A DNA stretch of 52,135 nucleotides from Bryobacterales bacterium. GTDB lineage: Bacteria; Acidobacteriota; Terriglobia; Bryobacterales; UBA6623. Numbering within the stretch: position 1 is the stretch's first letter; the number at the start of each line of letters is the position of its first letter. The position numbers were made by a program, and so were the translations under genes. Below the pieces are notes generated by a model. It had not been told where the DNA came from. It saw only the letters and a list, made by a program, of their open reading frames with translations, and searched no databases. The stretch covers positions 1-52,135 of the forward strand of contig JAJEHF010000059.1 of NCBI GenBank assembly GCA_022823865.1. Reading direction: 5' to 3'. Of the stretch, positions 24,814 through 35,756 are shown one piece after another.

Positions 24814-24819
24814 AGTGTA
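24814..24819 (-). promoter_or_regulatory. -10 element TACACT, leaderless start
   Basis: Ten bases before the ATG at 24803 on the minus strand, and no ribosome site intervenes. Confidence 0.35.
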
Positions 24820-24964
24820 CCGCTCATCGCCTGCACGCAGCGGCAGCCTGGGCGAATCAGAGAACCAGAAGCGATACGCCGCGCTGCACTGCCCTGCGTC
24901 ATGATCGGCCTGTAATGGACTAACCTATTGGGTGCGGGGCTAGCAGTCCCAAGCGAGGAAACTG

Positions 24965-25930
24965 ATGTCAGACAGCAGAAGAGATTTCGTCAAGGCCGCG
25001 GCAGGCTTGGGCCTGGCCGCCAGCGCCGTCGCGGCGGATCCGATCCCAAGGCGGAAACTCGGCAAGACCGGGCTGGAAGTCACCATCGTCGGACTGGGCG
25101 GCGCCAGGGTGGGCACACACCGAGACGAGGCCGAAGCCCTGCGGACGATTCGCCACAGCTACGAATCCGGCATCAACTACTTCGACTCGGCAGCGGCCGG
25201 CGCCTATGGCCTGAGCCAGCGCCGCTACGGCATCGCGATGGAAGGGGTGCCGCGCGACCGGATCATCTACGGCACAAAGACGCGCAACCGCACCTATAGC
25301 CATTGCGAACTCGACCTGACCCAGAGCCTGGCCGGACTGCGGACTGACTACCTCGACCTGTACCAGATCCACAACGTGATGCACATGGAAGATATCGACC
25401 AGATCTTCGCTCCGCGCGGGGCGATGGAACTGGTCGAGCGGGCCAAGCGGGACGGCAAGGTCCGGCATGTCGGCTTCACCGGCCACATGGATCCGCGCGT
25501 GCTCGTGAAGATGCTCGGGGCGTACGATTGGGACACCGTGCTGATGCCTCTGAGCGTGACCGATGGCGCGAACAAGCACCTGAGCTTCGAACACACCACG
25601 CTGCCCAAGGCGGTCGACAAGGGCCTCGGCGTGATGGCGATGAAGACCACCGGCGTGGGTGTGTTGCTCGAACAGGGCATCTCGTCGCTCGAGGAACTCC
25701 TCAACTACGTTTGGTCCCTGCCGATCGCGACCGCTATCTTGGGCTGCAGCTCTCCGGATCAGGTCGATCGCGACCTGATGGCCGCTCGTGCACACAGTCG
25801 GCTCAGCGAGGCCCAGATGAGCGCTCTGCGCGGCAAGTGGGCCGGGTCCGATTTCGCCGCGCTGGAGTCTTGGAAGGTCGATCAGGGCGCAACCTTGGCT
25901 TCGTCAGGGCCCCGATACTACGGCGACTGA
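24965..25930 (+). CDS. Tat-exported aldo/keto reductase
   Basis: The 321-residue TIM-barrel NADPH-dependent reductase has an N-terminal SRRDFVKAAAGLGLAAS Tat signal. The catalytic elements are Asp in YFDSAAAGAYG with a nearby Tyr, Lys in YGTKTRN, and His in DLYQIHNV, then GKVRHVGFTGH and AILGCSSPDQ. It belongs to the Fe-S-lacking, iron-regulated-like branch seen in these phyla. The substrate is unknown. GAGGAAA precedes the ATG. It is divergent from the Gfo/Idh/MocA gene and the two may share a pathway. Confidence 0.88.
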   Translation: MSDSRRDFVKAAAGLGLAASAVAADPIPRRKLGKTGLEVTIVGLGGARVGTHRDEAEALRTIRHSYESGINYFDSAAAGAYGLSQRRYGIAMEGVPRDRIIYGTKTRNRTYSHCELDLTQSLAGLRTDYLDLYQIHNVMHMEDIDQIFAPRGAMELVERAKRDGKVRHVGFTGHMDPRVLVKMLGAYDWDTVLMPLSVTDGANKHLSFEHTTLPKAVDKGLGVMAMKTTGVGVLLEQGISSLEELLNYVWSLPIATAILGCSSPDQVDRDLMAARAHSRLSEAQMSALRGKWAGSDFAALESWKVDQGATLASSGPRYYGD

Positions 25931-25950
25931 CGGAGAGGTCGCTCCATCGC

Positions 25951-27339
25951 TCAACCCTCGTTCCTCGAGGCTGCACTGCCCCCGGTATCATCCTCGGCAT
26001 CCTCGACCCGAACTTCCAGCCGACCCCGGTGCAGCCTGACCAATAGCGGATCGCCGACCTCGACCTGGCCTGTGCCGCGGACCGCCGCGCCATCGGCATC
26101 CTGCACGATGGCATAGCCGCGTTCGAGAATCGCGACCGGACTCAAGCCCTGCAAGCGAACTTGCAGCGACTCAAGGCTGTGCGAACGGCGCTCGAGCGCT
26201 CTCCGCATTGCGGGAAACAGCCGCTGGCTCAGCTCACCCAGTTTCTGGGACTGGCGGGCGAGGCTGACCCTCAAGTCCATGCCAGCCAGCCTTCGCTCTA
26301 TCTTCTCCAGGCGCGAGCGACCTACGCTCAAGCGCCCCCGTTCGGCCTCGTGCAGACGCTGAAGCGCCTCGTCCAGCCTCTGTCCCGCCTGGCCCACGCG
26401 ATGCTCGACGTTGCGCGCAGCCCGATGCAAGCCGCTCTCCAATACCCGCGCCTTCAACTTGGCCAGCTCCGCCTGCATCGCTCGGGCCAGGCGTCCTTCG
26501 GAGTCAACCAGCTTCTGCAAGATCGCTTCAGCTTCCGGCACCACCAGTTCCGCCGCGGCAGAAGGAGTGGGCGCCCGCAAGTCGGCTACGAAATCGGCAA
26601 TCGTGTAATCGGTCTGGTGCCCGACTGCCGACACGACCGGCACCGCGGAAGCTGCGATCGCCCGAGCTACGACCTCCTCGTTAAAGGCCCACAGATCCTC
26701 CAGCGAACCGCCGCCGCGGCCCACGATGACTACGTCGGCCCAAGGCTGCTCGCTAAAGTAGCGCAGCCCTTCGGCGATTTGTTGCGCGGCGCCGTGCCCT
26801 TGCACTGCCACCGGGAAAAGCCTGATGTGCAATCCGCGATGGCGCCGCTCTAGGACTTTCAGCATGTCCGCGATCACCGCCCCTGATTGCGACGTGACGA
26901 TGCCGATCCTTCGCGGCAGCGGAGGCAACGGCCGCTTGCGCTCCTCGTCAAACAGCCCCTCTTCGGACAGGCGCGCTTTCAAGCGTTCGAACTGCTCCTG
27001 CAGCGCCCCCGTGCCAAGCAGCTCCAAGGCGTTGACGTAGAGCTGGTAAGCTCCTTTCTTCTCGTAAACGCTGATGCGCCCGCGAGCTACCACGGCCAGC
27101 CCGTCCTTCGGCTTGGCCCTCAGGTAAGCGGCGTCCTGGCGAAAGCAGACACAGGAGATCTCGGCTCTTTCATCCTTGAGCGTGAAGTACCAGTGGCCGC
27201 TGCGAGCGTTGAGGGCGTTGGACACTTCCCCCTGGACCCTGACGTCCGGGAAATTGCCGGCGAGCAGGCTCTTGAGGGCTTCGGTCAGCGACGTGACGGA
27301 ATACACCCGCGGGCGGCTGCTTGGAAACGGCTCGTTCAC
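25951..27339 (-). CDS. xseA: Exodeoxyribonuclease VII large subunit
   Basis: Single-strand exonuclease large subunit, 462 residues. An N-terminal OB-fold (VRVQGEVSNALNARSGHWYF) is followed by the catalytic core with SQSGAVIADM, VIVGRGGGSLEDLWAFNEE and SAVGHQTDYT. A long coiled coil (about residues 265-380) and a C-terminal domain (LERGYAIVQD) complete it. The GTG start overlaps the stop of the upstream gene (GTGA), so the two are coupled. No xseB-like small subunit gene is visible in the window. Confidence 0.93.
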   Translation of the reverse strand: MNEPFPSSRPRVYSVTSLTEALKSLLAGNFPDVRVQGEVSNALNARSGHWYFTLKDERAEISCVCFRQDAAYLRAKPKDGLAVVARGRISVYEKKGAYQLYVNALELLGTGALQEQFERLKARLSEEGLFDEERKRPLPPLPRRIGIVTSQSGAVIADMLKVLERRHRGLHIRLFPVAVQGHGAAQQIAEGLRYFSEQPWADVVIVGRGGGSLEDLWAFNEEVVARAIAASAVPVVSAVGHQTDYTIADFVADLRAPTPSAAAELVVPEAEAILQKLVDSEGRLARAMQAELAKLKARVLESGLHRAARNVEHRVGQAGQRLDEALQRLHEAERGRLSVGRSRLEKIERRLAGMDLRVSLARQSQKLGELSQRLFPAMRRALERRSHSLESLQVRLQGLSPVAILERGYAIVQDADGAAVRGTGQVEVGDPLLVRLHRGRLEVRVEDAEDDTGGSAASRNEG

Positions 27340-28886
27340 TGGGCTGACTCTCGGCTACTGGGAATCAAGCGGTTGAGGGCGACAACGAGAAGGATTCCGA
27401 GGACGACGCCGACGATCGCGACCATGTGCAAGTACGCTTGAAACACCGGTCCGAGCGCGACCATCCAGCGATCCATCGTCAGACCGTGCTCGAAGTGCGT
27501 CCATGCCACCAACAGAGCCGCCACTGAACCGATAAGCGTTGCCAGTCGGATCGCCGCCCCGGAGCGGCGTCCTACAAGTCGAAATAGAACTACAGCCGAG
27601 ATTCCGAAAGCCGTTGCCGCTGCCCCCGCATCCTTGGCCAAGAAAGTGTACAGATACTCCTGGCGCACAATCGAGCTGATCGAATACCCGACACCGAAGG
27701 CATAGAACAGCGCGAAATACGCAAGAACGAAGCAGGCGAAGGAGACGAGGAGGGCCCTTGCGTGCTGGCGCTGTCCATGGACAGAGCCGAAGATTCCCGC
27801 CACCAGGCAACAACCAATCAAGATCGCCGATGGCAGACGCTCTGACCGCTGCTCCCTCAGGGACGCCGCGCGATCCGGCATGTGCGCCTGCAAGGCCGTT
27901 CGCTGCTCGTGTTCAAGCTGCTTCAAATCTGCTTCGTGCTCGGCCGGCACGTCCAGCGCTTCCCATAACACCTTCCCCTGGCTATTCGCTGGAATCGGCA
28001 GTCCCAGCAGGGTGCTGATCGTCGGTGCAATGTCGACGATCTCCGCCTCAATCTGACTTGCATGCCGCACTCCCGGCCCGGCAAAGGCAAACGGCGCGTA
28101 CAGCACCTCAGGTTCCAGCCCGCCGTGCCCGCCGCGACCGCGGCGGTGGATGTGTCCGTGGTCGGAGAGGCCCACCAAGGTCACGTGCGGGCCGACCTGA
28201 TCCGCGATCCGGCCCAAGCAGCCGTCCACCGAGGCAATCACCTCGCGATAGGCGTCAGAGGCTCCGCCGTGGGTATGTCCGGCCTCGTCGCCAGCCTGCA
28301 AGTCGACGACGCGGATCGCTGCATCCGAGTCCGCCAGATACTTCAAGGCCTCGTCGCAATACTGTGATTGCCAGCGCACCAACTCCGGGACCGCATACGA
28401 GGAATACCGAGCGGCGGAACTGGCACGCTCCACGGACTCGCCGAAGGCGCGCGGCCAGAATCGCGACCCGAACACTGACGATCGCAGGCCTCTCTGGGAG
28501 GCGAGTCCGAACAGCGACTGTACCGGCACCGGCTCGAACGTCGAATTGTTCGTTACGCCGCTGACCTCCGGCCCAGCACCGGTTACGAATGCGGCGCGCG
28601 CAGGGTTCGACAAGGATGGCACGGTCACACGCATGGAGCCCGATGCTCCTGCCTGTACCAACTGCCCGAAGGCAGGCAGGCCGGCAACCGCGTCAGTGCG
28701 CAAACCATCAAGCACGACCATGACGACATCGCCGGCAATCGCAGGTCCGGCTTCAAAGTCCCTTTCGAACGCGTAGTCGCTCCGGTACTGCGTCACGCTC
28801 GTCCACGAGCTGTCAGCCATGTAAAGGCTGCCGGCGGCCAGGCACAGCAGGTAGGCCGGCCATCCGAGATTCCGCAGGGCGTGCAT
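27336..28886 (-). CDS. Membrane alkaline-phosphatase-superfamily hydrolase
   Basis: The 516-residue protein has one N-terminal membrane segment and an extracytoplasmic alkaline phosphatase/phosphodiesterase domain. The metal-site motif VMVVLDGLRTDAV is followed by the nucleophile region VPSLSNPARAAFVTG (Ser or Thr), DLQAGDEAGH and LSDHGH. Five or so membrane helices form the last 170 residues, a layout like GPI-ethanolamine phosphate transferases. The substrate is unknown; it may modify lipids or glycans. It is translationally coupled to xseA. CATAAT lies eight bases before its ATG. Confidence 0.8.
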   Translation of the reverse strand: MHALRNLGWPAYLLCLAAGSLYMADSSWTSVTQYRSDYAFERDFEAGPAIAGDVVMVVLDGLRTDAVAGLPAFGQLVQAGASGSMRVTVPSLSNPARAAFVTGAGPEVSGVTNNSTFEPVPVQSLFGLASQRGLRSSVFGSRFWPRAFGESVERASSAARYSSYAVPELVRWQSQYCDEALKYLADSDAAIRVVDLQAGDEAGHTHGGASDAYREVIASVDGCLGRIADQVGPHVTLVGLSDHGHIHRRGRGGHGGLEPEVLYAPFAFAGPGVRHASQIEAEIVDIAPTISTLLGLPIPANSQGKVLWEALDVPAEHEADLKQLEHEQRTALQAHMPDRAASLREQRSERLPSAILIGCCLVAGIFGSVHGQRQHARALLVSFACFVLAYFALFYAFGVGYSISSIVRQEYLYTFLAKDAGAAATAFGISAVVLFRLVGRRSGAAIRLATLIGSVAALLVAWTHFEHGLTMDRWMVALGPVFQAYLHMVAIVGVVLGILLVVALNRLIPSSRESAQ

Positions 28887-28894
28887 TGGAGTCC

Positions 28895-28900
28895 ATTATG
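28895..28900 (-). promoter_or_regulatory. -10 element CATAAT for the phosphodiesterase-xseA operon
   Basis: Eight bases before the ATG at 28886 on the minus strand. The leader would be absent. Confidence 0.35.
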
Positions 28901-29015
28901 CCGACTCTGGACGACCCCGAGGAACCGTCGGTCGCGGGAGCTCGGAACGGATTGGCAGTGTGCCTGTGGACCGACCGTTGCCCTTCGGCGGCGCGGCTTG
29001 GAATAATGATCAGAG

Positions 29016-29264
29016 ATGGCTGCCGTAAGGGACTTCCAGGAATTGATTGGCCAACCCGTCGACCGGCTTGACCTTGCAACTCGCGATGCGGTGGTAGGCA
29101 AGGTGGTGGCGCTGCAAATCTACACACCGAGCAACTTGGCTCTGCAGCGCATCGCGGCGATCGGGGATTCTGTGCAAGAGTGCGCCCAGCAGCTCGAGGC
29201 CGCAGGTAACGATCCCCTCGACTACGAGTTCTCTCGCCTCAACCCGCCATTCCTCGCCCGCTAG
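29016..29264 (+). CDS. Unknown 82-residue protein
   Basis: Mixed helix/strand composition, no signal peptide, and no motif I recognise (DFQELIGQPVDRLDLATRDA, LQRIAAIGDSVQECAQQ). TAATGAT lies directly before the ATG, consistent with leaderless transcription. It is not an xseB small subunit. A 46-residue membrane ORF follows after 17 bases. Confidence 0.5.
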   Translation: MAAVRDFQELIGQPVDRLDLATRDAVVGKVVALQIYTPSNLALQRIAAIGDSVQECAQQLEAAGNDPLDYEFSRLNPPFLAR

Positions 29265-29281
29265 GCAGTGGACCTGCTCAG

Positions 29282-29422
29282 ATGCTATTCGGCTTGTCGT
29301 TGTTGGCCGGGGCCGCGCTGCTCGCGGTCATGCTCTACAAGGGCGGCTTCCAGGCCTCGTGCCACCGGTGCATGGACGAGACAGACGCACGCCGGGAGCC
29401 GCGGCCCGCTACGGATCGGTAG
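29282..29422 (+). CDS. Possible single-helix membrane peptide with CXXC
   Basis: The 46-residue frame begins MLFGLSLLAGAALLAVMLYK, a clear membrane helix, and then has SCHRCMDET with a CXXC pair that could bind metal. It lies between the 82-residue gene and a Gfo/Idh gene. It shows no homology I know. Confidence 0.35.
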   Translation: MLFGLSLLAGAALLAVMLYKGGFQASCHRCMDETDARREPRPATDR

Positions 29423-29428
29423 TTTCCG

Positions 29429-29434
29429 TATACT
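29429..29434 (+). promoter_or_regulatory. -10 element TATACT, leaderless start
   Basis: Nine bases before the ATG at 29444; no Shine-Dalgarno site fits in between. Confidence 0.45.
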
Positions 29435-29443
29435 GAGGCGGCT

Positions 29444-30607
29444 ATGCCTGACAGACGAGCGTTCCTCTTCGCATCGGCAGCCCCGATGCTGCTGCCCTCG
29501 GCCGCGAAAGGCGCCAACGAACGCGTCTCGGTCGCTCTGATCGGCGCGGGCGGCCGCGGACGCCGCGTCCTAGCCGCATTTCGCGAGCTCGGCTCGCCGG
29601 CACCCGCCGTTTGCGATGTCTACCAACCCAACCTGGCCAAGGGCATCGAGGCAGCCGACGAGGGCGCGCAGGGATACGGCGACTACAGGCAGATCTTGGA
29701 GCGCAGCGACATCGACGCCGTCCTGATCGCGACACCCGATCACTGGCACGTGCCGATGATGCTCGACGCCGTCTCGGCCGGCAAGGATGTCTACTGCGAG
29801 AAGCCGATGTCGCATTCAATCTCCGAAGGCGTGCGGGCAATCCGCGGAGTGCGCGCAACAGACCGCATCGTCCAGATCGGCATGCAGCGGCGCAGCACGC
29901 CTTGGATCGTGGAGATGCAGAAGGAGGTTGCCGAAGGCGCGATCGGCACCATCACCATGGCTCGCGCGGAATGGAACTGGGCGATCTCGCAGCCACTCGA
30001 CAACTCCGGATTGGAGGGCGAGCTGGACACGGCGAGCTTCCTAGGCGGCGCTGCCAAGTCCCTCGAGCCGATGATGTTCCGCAAGTGGCGCTACTTCTGG
30101 GCCTTCTCGGGCGGCAACATGACCGATCAAGGCACTCACCTGATGGACGTGATCCAGTGGTTTTCCGGGGTGGGAGCGCCCCGCTCCGCTGTCTGCCACG
30201 GCACCGTCATCGGCATGGCGGGCTCGGAGACGCCCGACTGCTTCTCGGCGTCGTTCGACTACGGCAGCTTCCTGGCGAGTTGGAACCTGAACTACAACAA
30301 CGACTACCAGAACGGCTGGACCATCGAGTTGCTGGGGGACAAGGGCACGTTGGTCTTGAACGGCGGCGGCTATAAGCTCTATGGAGCGCCGTGGAGGCGC
30401 AACCCCGAGCCGATCAAGGCGCACGAAGACCGCCTGCCAACGATCCCGCACGTGCGGAACTTCCTCGAATGCGTCAAGAGCAGGGAGCAGCCCACCGCAC
30501 CCGTTGAGGTCGGCCACAGCGCTGTGTGCGGGCCGCACCTGGCAAACATCGCCTTCCACCGGCGCTCGATGGCCTTCCTGAACCCCGAGGCCACCGAGGT
30601 CTTCTAA
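29444..30607 (+). CDS. Tat-exported Gfo/Idh/MocA oxidoreductase
   Basis: The 387-residue protein has an N-terminal [18 protein letters not shown]at signal. It carries the Rossmann loop [36 protein letters not shown], and the secreted-type motifs [10 protein letters not shown] and [18 protein letters not shown]. It should oxidise a sugar or inositol derivative in the periplasm, or may retain tightly bound NAD(P) as related enzymes do. The substrate is unknown. It is the first gene of a plus-strand unit and the pta gene follows. Confidence 0.88.
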   Translation: MPDRRAFLFASAAPMLLPSAAKGANERVSVALIGAGGRGRRVLAAFRELGSPAPAVCDVYQPNLAKGIEAADEGAQGYGDYRQILERSDIDAVLIATPDHWHVPMMLDAVSAGKDVYCEKPMSHSISEGVRAIRGVRATDRIVQIGMQRRSTPWIVEMQKEVAEGAIGTITMARAEWNWAISQPLDNSGLEGELDTASFLGGAAKSLEPMMFRKWRYFWAFSGGNMTDQGTHLMDVIQWFSGVGAPRSAVCHGTVIGMAGSETPDCFSASFDYGSFLASWNLNYNNDYQNGWTIELLGDKGTLVLNGGGYKLYGAPWRRNPEPIKAHEDRLPTIPHVRNFLECVKSREQPTAPVEVGHSAVCGPHLANIAFHRRSMAFLNPEATEVF

Positions 30608-30638
30608 GGCCCCGAGGCGCGCGGGCGCCCCGAGTCGG

Positions 30639-30644
30639 TACGAT
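30639..30644 (+). promoter_or_regulatory. -10 element TACGAT upstream of pta
   Basis: Seven bases before the ATG at 30652, in a 44-base gap after the previous gene. This suggests pta has its own leaderless promoter. Confidence 0.35.
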
Positions 30645-30651
30645 CAGAGAG

Positions 30652-31626
30652 ATGGGCGCCTATCTGGCAAGCCTGGTCGAGCGCGCGCGGGCCAAGCAGT
30701 GCCGCATCGTCTTCCCCGAGGGCGACGACCCCCGCGTGCGCGAGGCCTGCGCGCGCCTGGCCCGCGACAAGGTCGTGCGGCCGATCTTGGTCAGCACCGA
30801 CACAGAGTGCGCGCCTGGCGTGACCTGCTCCCATCCGGAGACTTCCGGCCACAGCGAGCGCTACGCGCAAATCTACTACGAGCGCCGGCGCCACCGCGGG
30901 CTGACCGAGGCCGAGGCACAGCAGATCGCCACGACCTCCCTGTACTACGCGGCGCTGGCGCTCGAGAACGGCGACGCCGACGGCTTGGTCGGGGGAGCCA
31001 AGAACACCACCGGGCAGACGGTGCGGGCCCTCATCGAATGCATCGGCGTTCGACCGGAATACAAGCTGGTGTCCAGCTTCATGGTGCAGCTGCATCCGGA
31101 CAAGCAATTTGGCTCCGACGGCGTGATGGTGTTCGCCGACCCGGCGGTGGTACCCGCCCCGAATGCAAGCCAGCTCGCCGACATCGCCATCGCCACGGCC
31201 TTGAACAGTCGCAACCTGCTCGCCGCCGAGCCGTATGTCGCGCTGCTTTCGTTCTCGACCAAAGGCAGCGCCAAGCACCCTCTGGCCGACCAAGTCATCG
31301 AGGCGCTCAGGATCGTCCGCGAGCGCCGTCCGGACCTCAAGATCGACGGCGAGCTACAGGCCGACGCCGCCCTGCTGGAAACCGTCGGCGCCTCCAAGGC
31401 CCCCGGATCCCCTGTGGCCGGTCGCGCCAACGTGCTGATCTTCCCCGATCTCAATGCCGCCAACATCGGCTACAAGCTGGCGGAGCGCTTGGGCGGTGCA
31501 CAGTCGCTGGGCCCCTTCCTGCAGGGTCTGAACAAGCCAGCGAACGACCTCTCGCGCGGGTGCTCGGTGGACGACATCTACTACGTGGCCGCCGTTACCG
31601 CCCTGCAGGCGGTCGGCGAGGCGTAG
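30652..31626 (+). CDS. pta: Phosphate acetyltransferase
   Basis: Catalyses acetyl-CoA plus phosphate to acetyl phosphate and CoA. The 324 residues fit the short PTA_PTB-only class. Motifs include [72 protein letters not shown] and [13 protein letters not shown]. It is cytosolic and complete. The acetate kinase partner is not in the window. Confidence 0.9.
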   Translation: MGAYLASLVERARAKQCRIVFPEGDDPRVREACARLARDKVVRPILVSTDTECAPGVTCSHPETSGHSERYAQIYYERRRHRGLTEAEAQQIATTSLYYAALALENGDADGLVGGAKNTTGQTVRALIECIGVRPEYKLVSSFMVQLHPDKQFGSDGVMVFADPAVVPAPNASQLADIAIATALNSRNLLAAEPYVALLSFSTKGSAKHPLADQVIEALRIVRERRPDLKIDGELQADAALLETVGASKAPGSPVAGRANVLIFPDLNAANIGYKLAERLGGAQSLGPFLQGLNKPANDLSRGCSVDDIYYVAAVTALQAVGEA

Positions 31627-31879
31627 CGCTGCCCCATCCCGACCGCATCTCGCCGACCCATCGCAGGTAACGCCGGAGGCTGCTGCGCTCGCGCCAAACA
31701 AACTCACGGAAGGCCTTGGCATCGACCGCCTCGGCGTCGATTCCGGAGTAGGTCTCTATGCGCCAGCGCAGGTAGGGGCTGCGCCACGGTCGCAACCGGT
31801 GGCCTCGGCTGGCACGCCACAAGAAGCGCAACGTTTCCAGCCACGCCCTCGCCGCGCCAGCTTCCGGCCTAGTCGGCAT
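31595..31879 (-). CDS. Small basic protein of acidobacterial type
   Basis: The 94-residue basic, tryptophan-rich protein contains [18 protein letters not shown] and [15 protein letters not shown]. From memory similar small proteins, of unknown function, are encoded in Solibacter-like genomes. Its ATG at 31879 lies inside the end of the VWFA gene, so it is coupled to that gene. Its stop overlaps the end of pta by 32 bases on the other strand. Confidence 0.6.
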   Translation of the reverse strand: MPTRPEAGAARAWLETLRFLWRASRGHRLRPWRSPYLRWRIETYSGIDAEAVDAKAFREFVWRERSSLRRYLRWVGEMRSGWGSATPRRPPAGR

Positions 31880-32834
31880 AGTAGCCGGGACGGTGGCGCA
31901 CCTTGTTGCTCTTGGCGCGGCCCTTGAGGTCAATTCGGATGCGTCGATAGCCCGCCCCTTTGCCCCCGGGGCGGTTGTACTCGATGATGTACTGGTTGCG
32001 AATATCAGCCGCGATCCTCTTCACCAGCGGCTCGACCTCACTGAAGCTGGTCGGGAAGTAGGCCGGCCCGCCGGTAGGCCGGGTAATCGTGCGCAGGTGG
32101 CGCTCGGCGCGCTTGGCAGCCCTGCGCTCCTCTTCGGAGAGCAGCCCTATGCCATAGATCGTCACGTCCGAACTCTGCAGCTTGCGCACCAGCAGCTCCA
32201 AGTCCATCCGACTGGAGGTGTCCTCGCCGTCGGTAATGATCAGCAGCGCCCGCTTGTTGTAGTCCTTGTTGCCGGCCTCGACCAGATGGTCAAGTGACAA
32301 GCTCGTTGCGTCGTAGAGGGCCGTGCCGCCGCGGGTGTCGATCCGCTGCAGGGCATCCTGCAGGCGGTCGATATCACTCGTGAAGTCTTGGTCGATGTAC
32401 GACTCGTCGTTGAAGTTGACGACGAAGACCTCGTCCTGCGGGTTGGAGGCCTTCACGAACTCCAAGGCGGCCGCGTTCACTTGGCGCCGCTTTTCGCGCA
32501 TGCTGCCAGAGTTATCGATCACCAGCCCGATAGACACCGGCACGTCTTCTTGGGCGAAATAGGTCAAGCTCTGCTGCCGATCGTCCTCCATGACGGCGAA
32601 CGCACTCTGGGCGAGGTCCGTGACGAAGCGGTCCTGGCGGTCCACGACCGTCACGTGCAGCACGACGCGCTGGGTCTCGACGCAGAACGCGATGCCGGGG
32701 GGGCAGCCGTCCGTCTGGCCGCGGGCCGCGGGCGCGGACAGCGCCATCGCCGCCAGCCAAGCGGTAGCGGCCAGGGCTGCGGGTAGAACCGGCCACCGTC
32801 CGACAGCGCTGTTGAGCCTAGCGAGTCGGCGCAT
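31869..32834 (-). CDS. VWFA-related (acidobacterial) protein, copy 2
   Basis: The 321-residue secreted protein has a signal peptide ending near Ala-Arg-Gly-Gln. A beta domain (VVLHVTVVDRQDRFVTDL, FAVMEDDRQQ) precedes a von Willebrand A domain with the metal site DNSGSM, a Thr in GGTALYDA and Asp in LLIITDGEDTSS. It ends with IRNQYIIEY and HRPGYYAD. This matches the VWFA-related acidobacterial family (TIGR03436). The function is unknown; surface adhesion or metal-dependent binding is the usual guess. The ATG at 32834 overlaps the end of the preceding VWFA gene by 17 bases. Confidence 0.88.
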   Translation of the reverse strand: MRRLARLNSAVGRWPVLPAALAATAWLAAMALSAPAARGQTDGCPPGIAFCVETQRVVLHVTVVDRQDRFVTDLAQSAFAVMEDDRQQSLTYFAQEDVPVSIGLVIDNSGSMREKRRQVNAAALEFVKASNPQDEVFVVNFNDESYIDQDFTSDIDRLQDALQRIDTRGGTALYDATSLSLDHLVEAGNKDYNKRALLIITDGEDTSSRMDLELLVRKLQSSDVTIYGIGLLSEEERRAAKRAERHLRTITRPTGGPAYFPTSFSEVEPLVKRIAADIRNQYIIEYNRPGGKGAGYRRIRIDLKGRAKSNKVRHRPGYYAD

Positions 32835-33819
32835 AGTACCCGTTGCGGTAGTACGGCCGTAGCTCCGGCATGCCACGAATCTTCTTGATTTCGACCTTCA
32901 CCCGACGCCACTTCCCATCTTTCTGCGTATTCTCTGGGATGTATCCCAGCACGTATTGGTTACGCAGCTCGATCCCGATCTTCTCGGCGATATCGGGTAG
33001 TTCGTTCACGTTCTGCACGGCGAACTGCCTGCCGCCCGTGGACTCGGCGATTTCAGTCAGCAGTCCCGGACCGGCGGCCTCCTCCGGCGTGCGCCCCCGC
33101 GAAGCGTACGGCTCGTAGATGCCGATGGCGTAGATCTGCACGTCAGACTCGCGCACGGTTCGCTTGATCTCCCGCGGTGTGTAGCGGCTGGAGTTGTCGC
33201 CGCCGTCGGAAATGACCAGCAGGGCCTTCTGGGAGTTCTTGGCCTCTTTCATTTGGCTCAGTGCGAGGTAGATCGCGTCCAAGAGGGCCGTGCGCCCCTT
33301 CGAGCGCACGAAGGTGAGCCGGCTCTGGATCTCTTCGAGGCTGCGGGTGAACCCCGTTACCATCTCGGGCCGGTTGTTGAACTGAACCAAGAAGAACTCG
33401 TCTTCGGGATTGACGGTCTTGAAGAATTGCGCCACGGCCTCGCGCGACTTGGTCATCTTGTAGCCCATGCTGCCGGAGGCATCGAAGACGACTGCCAAAG
33501 ACAGCGGCGCCTCTTCGGCGCCGAACTGCTCGATGACTTGCGGCTTGCTGTCCTCCTTGAGCACAAAGTGCTCCTTGTCGAGGCCGGTGACCATGCGCCC
33601 GATCGGGTCTGTCACCGTCACGTTGATCAATGCCATCTCGACATCGACCTTGATGATTTCGCGGCGGCTGAACTCCAGGTTCAGGTCTTCGCGGGCCGGA
33701 TTCGTCCGCAGCGCGGGATCGGCGTCACCCGTCAGCGCGATAGGGCTCGACACAACGGCGGCCGCGATCAGCAACAGCCCCAGGCCGCCAACAGCCCCCC
33801 TCGCTCCCGCTCGTCGCAT
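32818..33819 (-). CDS. VWFA-related (acidobacterial) protein, copy 1
   Basis: A 333-residue secreted paralogue of the following gene. Signal peptide, then INVTVTDPIGRMVTGL and FVLKEDSKPQ, the metal site DASGSM, GRTALLDAIY, LLVISDGGDNSS, IRNQYVLGY-like LRNQYVLGYIPENTQ and a terminal NGYYAPTR. GGGAG lies before the ATG at 33819. It leads a three-gene operon with overlapping ends. Both copies keep all metal-binding residues. Confidence 0.88.
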   Translation of the reverse strand: MRRAGARGAVGGLGLLLIAAAVVSSPIALTGDADPALRTNPAREDLNLEFSRREIIKVDVEMALINVTVTDPIGRMVTGLDKEHFVLKEDSKPQVIEQFGAEEAPLSLAVVFDASGSMGYKMTKSREAVAQFFKTVNPEDEFFLVQFNNRPEMVTGFTRSLEEIQSRLTFVRSKGRTALLDAIYLALSQMKEAKNSQKALLVISDGGDNSSRYTPREIKRTVRESDVQIYAIGIYEPYASRGRTPEEAAGPGLLTEIAESTGGRQFAVQNVNELPDIAEKIGIELRNQYVLGYIPENTQKDGKWRRVKVEIKKIRGMPELRPYYRNGYYAPTR

Positions 33820-33958
33820 CAACTGGCTCCCGCCATCTCCGCATACAGCGCCAAGACGGCCGAATGGCGGCCTAGCACGCGATTATCACAATAGCACCAC
33901 GGCCTGCATTTGTCTCTCCGCACTTCCGCGCTCGGCCAACTTTCCGCGCCAAGAATGA

Positions 33959-35743
<1,785 letters not shown>

Positions 35744-35756
35744 CCTGAACATCGCC

